Notes under the pieces: generated by a model
Database searches by the model: none
Told to the model about the DNA's origin: nothing
What the model saw: only the letters and a program-made list of their open reading frames with translations
Translations under genes and position numbers: made by a program
NCBI GenBank assembly: GCA_963693305.1
Contig: OY855914.1
Span: 19,610,472 to 19,674,471 of the forward strand
Reading direction: 5' to 3'
Length of the DNA stretch: 64,000 nucleotides
Source: Meandrina meandrites
Taxonomy: Eukaryota; Cnidaria; Anthozoa; Scleractinia; Meandrinidae
Part shown: piece by piece, positions 57,461 to 64,000 of the stretch
Numbering within the stretch: position 1 is the stretch's first letter
Layout: each line of letters starts with the position of its first letter

Positions 57461-60198
57461 TTTAACTATTATAAGTGTGTTATACCTGGAAACTAGCTGG
57501 TGAGTCTAGCTTGCTGGGCTCGCAACTACTACTACTACTACAGTATATAAAAAAAGAACGCTTTGCTTGCACTTTGACAAAAATTCCCTAAATTTATCCT
57601 CTGAAGGTTTGAAAAAATCAGTTTCAAAACAAAATTGCTCGTGATTCTTTCATGTGACCCATTCTCCTTGTTATTATGTCAAAACCTTATTGCACACCTT
57701 GTGATGTACTTCCGTGGTTGTGGCTGTCACTGGCCTTGTCTTTTGTTCCACTAACTAGGATCGAGCCTTCTAAGGAGTCATTACAGGAAGGTTTGTCGCT
57801 TTGTTTTCTTTCTGCAGCATCTGGGCGGGAGCTCTTGAAAAAATAAGCATAATCAGCAAATAATACCAAGTGAGCCCTGAGGTCGAGTTCGAGGGGTTAT
57901 TTGCCCTATGGTTTATGCACCTATAAATATCAGTAAGACACTCCCTCTCTGGAACCTCTTTTTTCATTCGCCCGCTGTTAACACTACCTCTATTGTTATT
58001 CAGGGCTAGGGGCATTGTTATGAGCTGTTATCTATTGTTTAAAGAACCAATGAAGTAACGCGTTCCGAGAGGTAGTGGGCGACCCATAAATATATGCTCT
58101 AATTATTTAAGTGCCCCGTATTGTTAAAGATTATACCTGAAGGTATTTCATGGTACAAGAAGGAATTAACTTAAGTAAAGAAAAGCATTCGGGAAAACAA
58201 GGCTGATGCCAAAGCTGTTTATTTATGTTACCAGTTCGTCATCTCTTCCTTTTGGGGAATCTGAAAGAAACATTATAGGTAACGATTAGCACTATGTTAT
58301 CGCGGATACTTCGCGAAATCTTATACCTGTAATCATAACTGTAACAGGTCTTTAAATCTTATTACTTGTAGTGGCAGCGCTAACGCATTCGCAAATGTTA
58401 GGGACTTCTCTAGAACACACAGGACATCCTCTTTCTGGTTTCCGTGCATGCAAGTTTAAATTAGTACTCGTTATTTCCCACTCGTTTTTTTATTATTTAT
58501 TACGATTTAATCCATACAATACAAATACATAATAGAAATTAAGACAACAAAACAAACAAAAAGCTGTGGAGAAGGAGACAGCCAAAAGCGCAATGGCACC
58601 ATACTAAGTAAATAATCATTTGAGAAGTGGTAAAATAAGAACGCTTTACTTGCACTTTGACAACATTCGTTAAATTTATACTCTGACGATTCGAAAAATC
58701 GTATTCAAAACTTAATTGTTTGTGATTCTTTGATGTGACCATTTGATTTGGCTATCCATTCGACTTGTTAGAAAGTAAAAACCTTATTGCACACCTTGCA
58801 ATGTACTTCCGTGGTTGTGACTGTGACGGGCCAAGTCTTCCGTTCGTCCTATTGGCAAGGTTGAGGCTTTTATGGAGCCATTGCAGGTAGGCGTGCCGCT
58901 TTGGTTTCTTTCTGCGGCATTTGGGCGGGTGCTCTCCTTCAAAAACGAGCATTAAAATAATTTCAAGTGAGCTATGAGGTCGGGCTCGAGGTGCTATTTG
59001 CTTTATGGTTTCTACACCTATAGCCTGCGAGCGCAGATGTATTTAGGCTCTCGCCAGTGTCACCGCGGAAAAGTAACGGAGACAAAACGACAGCCGCAAA
59101 TACCTCTGCGTTTTGATGATTTTTCTCTTGGACAATACTTACCTTTTTAGTCACGTAATCTCGTTAAATCTATGACGTTAAATCTATGACGTCATATTTT
59201 GCCAATTAAAGTGAATCTGTGCCATCTTGTGTCCGCCACCTTGTTTTTTAAAACCTTTTTTTAGAAAAAAAGCTAGAAAATTCCGTGTTTGTAAGGGTCG
59301 AGATAAAATGAGTATACAAAACCTGTCCGGAATTTGGGAAGAAACCTATTCGTTAAAACTAACAAAATGTAAAATTTCGGTAAACCCATAATTGAAAGCA
59401 TGTTTACCATTAAAACGCCAAGTTTCGCATCCAAACAATTAACACACCAAAGTTCTTTTTGAAACCCCAGAAATATGGGCATAATTGTTGAAAAGCTCAA
59501 ATACTGAAACAAAAATTCACGCTCATCCTGAATTAGCTTTATAACAATTCGGACCTGATTTGTATCGTCTGCAACGTAGGCCTCATTTGGAAACTCTGCT
59601 ACATCATGGCCCGCAGCGTGATTTCGTCTTCCAGCACCACTGCAAAAAAAAAGTGTCGAAAAAGATGTTTTGAGATTTACAGGAAGTTTTTTCATCGCAC
59701 ATAGGAGAAAACCGAAGACAGCTAATATTTGGCTTACACAAATCAAGCTAATTAAAATGTAGACTTTCTTAAAGTCGTTTGCTTCTCATGTGAGCTCGAC
59801 TTGTAGGCAAGTCGAATAAAAATGATATTTAACTGATTATGGTATAAACACAGTTGCAAGTACGTTGCAAAATGAAGCTTTGATTTGTTACAATATTCCA
59901 TTACTTGTTACATATTAGCACTCGAACACTTACCGGTATTTCCGCACACGGAAGTTTATGATGCCGATAACTGCGATGATTACAATGGATAACGCAAAGG
60001 CTAGTATTAATGGAATGTAGTACTTTCTGTGCTTTTCTTGTTTATCATTTTGGTAAATGGCATCTGTGGGAATAAACAAAATATTGACGAACTGGGTCGA
60101 TCGCTTCCAATGGCCAATACATATAGGTTAACATAAGTTCTAGACTGTTACCATAAATACATGTGCTGGCTGCATGGCCATTAACTATCCTTCCATTT

Positions 60199-60251
<53 letters not shown>

Positions 60252-63187
60252 AAAACCAGACCTATTCTCTTCCAAACTTAGCAATTGAGTAGAATAAACG
60301 AGCTTGCATTTACAAATAGCAAGAGATAATTTTCCTCCCTCACCATTACACTGAGCCTGTGTACCACTCCATGTGCCATTAATACTGCACCTCCGAGTTC
60401 TTGATCCAGTCAGGTTATACCCCTTGTGGCAAGAAAAACGACAGGTTTGCCCTGGCAAATTGGAACACTGCTGCAAACTTCCGTTGGCAGGCGCGAATAA
60501 CTGGGGGCAGTGATTCACTATTTCACAAGGAAAAAATTGAAAGTATTTATGACTTTTTTGGTGGCAATTAATTAGAGGTAGATTGGTACTAAACAAGAAA
60601 GAAATCAAACTAAGCTAGGGATGCTATCCTAACACACTAAAAAGTCCGGTGGTGCGGTTGTGACAGAGCTACTGTCAATTTATCAGTTAAAAGTGATTTT
60701 GGGCCATTTATAGTTTGGTAAATAAGAGGGTCGTACAGGGGTATTCTCGTGACGTGTGATTAGCTGATTTTATTTTCCGTGAAACGTGAATTTAATAAAT
60801 TTATTCTTCGTGACCCGTGACCAGAAGGTTTTGCGTGAAACGTGAAGAGCTTTAATTAGTAACCGATATTCGTGATTTCACCACTTTATTGACTTTATTT
60901 TGCATGATTTTGAGACGCGAGACCTCAAATGTGACCTCCGTATAATTATCGTAACGTCAAACACTCTTTGTAGAGTAAGAACAGGATAAAAGAGTATGTT
61001 TCTTTCTTATTTTCGTAATTTCTTAATCAATTTTGATTTCTTCAAACATTATTTGTAGCGTAAGAATAGGATAAAAGAGTACTTATTTTCGTGATTCGGG
61101 AAAATGAAATTTCAATATCCGTGATCCGTGATTCGTTATTTTTTTCGTCCGTGAATCGTGCCAGAGACCCCCCTGTACGACCCTCAAATAAGAAATAGTT
61201 TCAGAGAATCAAAGTAACTGAAACTTTCTAGTTGTTTTGTTTACTGATTTCTCGCTTACGCATTAACAAATAGTAAAAGGTTATTTCCTACACTCACCAT
61301 TACACTGAGCCCGCGTTCCAGTCCATGTACCATTGCTGATGCATCTCCGAGTTCTTGATCCAGTCAGGTTGTATCCTCTGTCACAGGAAAAATGACAGGT
61401 TTCCCCTGACAAATTGGAACACTGCTGCAAACTTCCGTTGGCGGGCGCGAATAACTGGGGACAGTGATTCACTACTTTGCGAATAAAAAATAAATTTGAA
61501 TTACTGAATTGGAACTTTCTGTGATACTTCTTAATAACCAAACGGAAGTCAAGCCAGTATTTAGATAGAGTCACTATTCTTTTCAAAGTCAACTTGAATA
61601 GCGAAGCGCGCGAGTTTTGAAAATAGAGTGCTTATACCCCCACGAGGCCCAGACAATATCAGCGTGTGCTGAGAGAAAGAGAGGGAAGCTAGACAAAATT
61701 GAAGTGTTTTAGAAACACCAGCCGTTTTAGAAAGTGTTTTAGGTAAATTTTCTGCCATTCCGGTTTGCTTGTCTGAGTCACGGCGTCACTCGCGCACCTT
61801 AGCCACCTTAGAGATCATGAATGCCCTGGGGATGAATTCATGACATGCAAATAGTTGTATAATAGAGAACACGTGCTATCCTTCGTGCACTTTACTCTAA
61901 TCCGCGACATCAAGCTGTTAGAAAGTGCTCAGTTTCTTCGAAATCAAACTACTTAAAACATACATACCATTAAGCATTTTTGTGTGGTCATATATGATCA
62001 ATTCCATAGGTTGCGCCATTCCATGAACCATGACCTTATGGAGGGAAGACTCCATAGCGTATTGGTAAATTCTCTTGGTTTTCCCGTCAGACCAGTACAA
62101 AACATCACCAGAAAGGGCGAGTCCAAACAGTTGCAGTTTGGTCAATGAAAAATCTAGAATCAGCTCTCGTTTATTCCCCTGTAGGTCCACCCTTTCGACC
62201 TTACCAAGAAGAGCATCACACCAGTACAATAGTCTATTTTGGTAATCCAGAGCGAGCGAGCTCACCCATTTAAGTCCGAAACTGACAAGAACTTTTCTGG
62301 CGGAACCGTCCATGTTGGCTTGTTCAATTTTTGACGATGCTCCTCTACTACCCCAATACATCTGCCTGAAAGGAAAATTTCTCGTTTATATATAGGTGAA
62401 AAGAACAATATTTCACAAGGAGGGTATCTCTTCGAAATAAGCGCGATAATCGAAACACAACAGGCAATATGCGTACGTCTTCAAAGATTATTCGAAAATC
62501 TTCCGGCAAAACTCTCTAAAGGGGGCTGAAGATTATCCGTAAACACACTGGCCTTTTCGGAAGATTTACAAGATTTACAAAAAAGCACATTTCCGACGAC
62601 AGTCAAATTCTCCTGAACGTCCAGAACGGTCAAACAAAGTAACAGCAGGGTAACTAAATTTTCCTTTAGAAAGTTCCCTCGGCTTGCATAAATATCTAAT
62701 AATGCGTTACCAGTACAAAATCTATGTCAGTAACTGTGCACTTCTTTGAGATTTCAAGATTACCTTTCTGGGACATCAAGTAGTATCGCTCTTGGGTTTT
62801 CAATGCTTGATGTGATTAGACTTCTTCTGGATGACCCATCCAACCGTGCCACCTCAATTTTACCGGTCCCTTCATCAGTCCAAAACACTTTTCGTCCAAC
62901 ATAATCTACTGCTAGCCCAATTGGAGTTTCTACCCCATTGTACGCAATAACTTCAACTGAAGACCCATTGGGAAATGCTCTAGCTACAAGTTTCAATGCT
63001 GCGTCTGTCCAATAAATTTTTCCTTCCACGGGATCGTAATCAACAGCCACAGGCTCTTGGATTCTTGTTTTGATTCTAAGTGGATAGCACGGGGTTTCCG
63101 GGACTGCGAGAGGGATTTTGTAAATTTTTCCAGCACCCGCTTCGCAAAATATCAAGAATTTCTCTGAGCTTGTTTTGTAGAACGTAC
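55086..63187 (-). CDS. Gene D: LRP-like Death-domain receptor (5' end outside window)
   Basis: Exons in window: 62764-63187 and 61968-62365 propeller 2; 61298-61471 and 60344-60517 CCP; 59934-60063 TM; 59555-59639 cytoplasmic motif exon; 57698-57833 linker; 55086-55402 Death domain. Entering in phase 1, the lengths close in frame at the stop (1839 bases including the one carried-in base). Signal, propeller 1 and EGF exons should lie beyond 64000. A second linker (58795-58936) with a decayed Death-domain start (58223-58260) lies between the motif exon and the working module. Propeller exons look like mosaics of A and B sequence. Role as for gene B. Confidence 0.83.
55535..56490 (+). pseudogene. 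L1/Tx1-like LINE ORF2, C-terminal part
   Basis: 5'-truncated. An open stretch to 56107 with WYNSLIRIANQPIFYQNWSR and FLKYNDFKSPYKVET. After a frameshift: LLHRRIATNNFLYKIG and CTFCERNTEILIHLFWEC, the LINE zinc-finger-like end. A TAG near 56227 interrupts it. No reverse-transcriptase core left. Confidence 0.75.
56884..57300 (-). mobile_element. L2/CR1-like LINE 3' end
   Basis: Minus-strand frame SFVAPSLWNSLPNNIRGS and LSDFMTCIKTYLFNKF, then a 3' UTR ending in hairpin AGCGCCATGAGC...TATGGCGCT and (TAT)n, a typical L2-type tail. Confidence 0.7.
57340..57462 (+). repeat. (TTA)n microsatellite
   Basis: About 120 bp of TTA with a few interruptions. Confidence 0.95.
57698..57833 (-). CDS. Gene D exon, cytoplasmic linker
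   Basis: 136 bp. SSRPDAAERKQSDKPSCND...EGSILVSG...SHNHGSTSQ. Acceptor ..ttcaag, donor G|GTGTGC; phases 0 in, 1 out, as in B. Confidence 0.72.
57939..58077. mobile_element. MITE, CACTACCTCTC-type ends (gene D copy)
   Basis: Ends 'cactccctctc' and 'gagaggtagtg'; the internal sequence matches 32463-32601 closely. It is 106 bp upstream of the linker exon. Confidence 0.78.
58223..58260 (-). pseudogene. Relic start of a second Death-domain exon in gene D
   Basis: Good acceptor ..tttcag and frame DSPKGRDDELVT followed by TAA. Homology stops soon after. If spliced from the linker at 58795 it would give a tail without a Death domain. Confidence 0.7.
58498..58610 (-). mobile_element. LINE 3' UTR fragment
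   Basis: Minus-strand sequence ends TGTATGGATTAAATCGTAAT and an A/T-rich tail, like the LINE end at 16560. No coding part. Confidence 0.5.
58795..58936 (-). CDS. Gene D alternative linker exon
   Basis: 142 bp, open and phase-correct. ESTRPNAAERNQSGTPTCNG...LPIGRTEDLARHSHNHGS. Acceptor ..tgaag, donor G|GTGTGC. Probably skipped, or used with the Death-domain relic; kept as an alternative exon. Confidence 0.55.
59555..59639 (-). CDS. Gene D exon, cytoplasmic F-x-N-x-A-Y exon
   Basis: 85 bp. GAGRRNHAAGHD, then AEFPNEAYVADDTNQ and donor CAG|GTCCGA. Acceptor ..ttgcag. The hexapeptide FPNEAY is identical to gene B. Confidence 0.8.
59934..60063 (-). CDS. Gene D exon, transmembrane
   Basis: 130 bp. 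DAIYQNDKQEKHRKYY, then a helix IPLILAFALSIVIIAVIGII and VRKYR. Acceptor ..cccacag, donor CG|GTAAGT. Confidence 0.86.
60207..60250 (+). repeat. (TCTG)n microsatellite
   Basis: Eleven copies, in the same intron position as the CCTG array of gene A. Confidence 0.95.
60344..60517 (-). CDS. Gene D exon, CCP module 2
   Basis: 174 bp, phase 1-1. NHCPQLFAPANGS..QCSNLPGQTCRFSC..GYNLTGSRTRRC..NGTWSG..AQC. Acceptor tttcacaag|T is less usual: the exon starts after 'atag' at 60518-60519. Confidence 0.88.
60727..61184. mobile_element. MITE between the CCP exons of gene D
   Basis: Inverted ends AGGGTCGTACAGGGG at 60727 and its inverse ending at 61184, with AAATAAG directly repeated outside both (target duplication of 7-8 bp, hAT-like). 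Internal 'cgtgaaacgtga' motifs recur several times. Confidence 0.82.
61298..61471 (-). CDS. Gene D exon, CCP module 1
   Basis: 174 bp, phase 1-1. NHCPQLFAPANGS..QCSNLSGETCHFSC..GYNLTGSRTRRC..NGTWTG..AQC. Donor G|GTGAG. Confidence 0.9.
61480..61960. other. Gene D intron, no exon seen
   Basis: Between propeller 2 and CCP 1. Nothing coding or clearly repetitive recognised. Confidence 0.45.
61968..62365 (-). CDS. Gene D exon, YWTD propeller 2, blades 4-6
   Basis: 398 bp. MYWGSRG (as in B), then an A-like KVLVSFGLKWV, LLYWCD and LYWSDGK. The usual Trp after YWSD is Gly here, so this blade is slightly degenerate. Confidence 0.88.
62764..63187 (-). CDS. Gene D exon, YWTD propeller 2, blades 1-3
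   Basis: 424 bp. IYWTDA and VFWTDEG motifs. The first half is almost identical to gene A ([10 protein letters not shown]) and the second half to gene B (LAVDYVGRKVFWTDEG). Confidence 0.9.
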
Positions 63188-63189
63188 CT

Positions 63190-63565
63190 TGGAAAACAAC
63201 GTATGGTATTGCATGTGAGAATCGAAAGCAACAACATATTCTATTGAAAGTAAAAAAAAAAAGACTTCAACTATTGTTCGCGATGCCGCATTATGTACTC
63301 GTCGCTATCAACAGAGCTGATATAAAGGGATATCTAATCTTAAGGACTGCAAAATTTAAATAAGGATTTAATCTTTCGTCCAGATTTCTTTTCTGAAATT
63401 TTCCTAGAATTGTAATACACCAATAAACTTTGGGTTGGGATGAAGTGCGCGCATAAAGGTCGCCATTGGCGGCATAGACTCACAGATAGAATAGACTCTC
63501 ATAGAATTAAATGGTTGCCATGGTAATCATGAGTCTAACTTGTAACGAACTAGTTCCATGTATTG
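63190..63565. other. Gene D intron, no exon seen
   Basis: Upstream of propeller 2. No EGF exon is found before the window ends. Confidence 0.45.
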
Positions 63566-63569
63566 CGAC

Positions 63570-63735
63570 CTGCAGCCCTGAAAAGGAATAAAGGCCTCTT
63601 TCAGGGTACTGTGAGCTGCAGCCTTTAAGAGGAGTAAGGACCTCTCTTAGGGTATTGGGATCTCCAGCCCTGGAGAAGAGTAAGGACCTCTCTCGGAACA
63701 TTGTGAGCTGCATCACTGGAGAGGAGTGGGGGATT
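63570..63735. repeat. 46-bp minisatellite, about 3.6 copies
   Basis: Units begin CTGCAGCC, CTGCAGCC, CTCCAGCC and CTGCATCA; each carries 'gtaaggacctctct' or a variant. The fourth is partial. Confidence 0.85.
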
Positions 63736-64000
63736 GTTGACCCTCTCACCAAGGTAAACTAGTGATTGTTTTGTGATTTGCTTCGTGACTTGTTTTGTGG
63801 CACTGGCCTGTTGTTGGAGTACTTCATTACCAACCCCCTTTCCCCACATATCCTTTTCTGTGCTGCTGTTTTTCATGGTTTGGGAGTATTAGTTGCATAT
63901 ATTTGAAGAAGAAATGTTTCCCTTTCGTAGAGATAGATTTTTATGGCACCACGCCATTTACGAATGGGAGAGTTAAAGCTGTCAGTGTTGCCATTTTTTG

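Larger units (their letters stand above)
55522..57553 (+). mobile_element. Composite LINE insertion with target-site duplication
   Basis: The intron block 'aagaacgctttactt' (55507-55521) recurs as 'aagaacgctttgctt' (57554-57568). Between the copies lie an L1/Tx1-like ORF2 end (plus strand) and a second, minus-strand L2/CR1-like tail with TTA repeats. Confidence 0.75.

Noticed and set aside
57296..57496. LLLLL/IIII open frame
   Set aside because: Translation of the (TTA)n microsatellite.

Overview
Eukaryotic (metazoan) DNA, most likely from an anthozoan cnidarian such as a stony coral. Reasons: small phase-matched exons with GT-AG introns, no bacterial-style operons, AT-rich introns, many short inverted-repeat elements, a Ngaro/DIRS-type tyrosine-recombinase retroelement, a Penelope-like fragment and LINE tails. 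Genus and species cannot be read from the sequence.

The host content is a tandem family of receptor genes, all on the minus strand. Gene A (3' part cut by the window start, 1-7245), gene B (complete, 15538-26134), gene C (30597-41020) and gene D (5' part beyond the window end, 55086-63187) are paralogs. Gene B assembles from 12 exons into one open frame of 940 codons plus stop: signal peptide, six-bladed YWTD (LDL-receptor class B) propeller, EGF-like module, second YWTD propeller, two sushi/CCP modules, one transmembrane helix, a short cytoplasmic exon with an F-x-N-x-A-Y motif, a linker, and a C-terminal Death domain. Gene A has lost the CCP exons. Gene C has lost both propellers (signal, EGF, two CCPs, TM, linker, Death domain). 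Gene D resembles B and carries a second, decayed linker/Death-domain module. Further decayed modules lie at 32.8 kb and 43.7-47.2 kb. I know of no described receptor joining LRP-type YWTD propellers to a cytoplasmic Death domain, so this family is the main discovery candidate. Upstream of A, B and C sits a shared block with a TATA-like element and an NF-kappaB-like decamer (GGGACTTTCC or GGGAATTTCC), which fits an innate-immune or cell-death receptor family; the function is inferred.

Layout: 1-7.8 kb gene A and its promoter; 7.8-15.5 kb spacer with inverted-repeat elements and SINEs; 15.5-26.7 kb gene B and its promoter; 26.7-30.6 kb spacer with MITEs; 30.6-42.3 kb gene C and its promoter, with a Penelope fragment, (TA)n and (CCACT)n in its TM-side introns; 42.6-48.4 kb repeats and a decayed cytoplasmic module; 48.46-53.52 kb a decayed Ngaro-like element; 53.5-55.1 kb a 3' flank shared with gene B; 55.1-64 kb gene D with a nested LINE insertion. 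No convincing host gene was seen on the plus strand.
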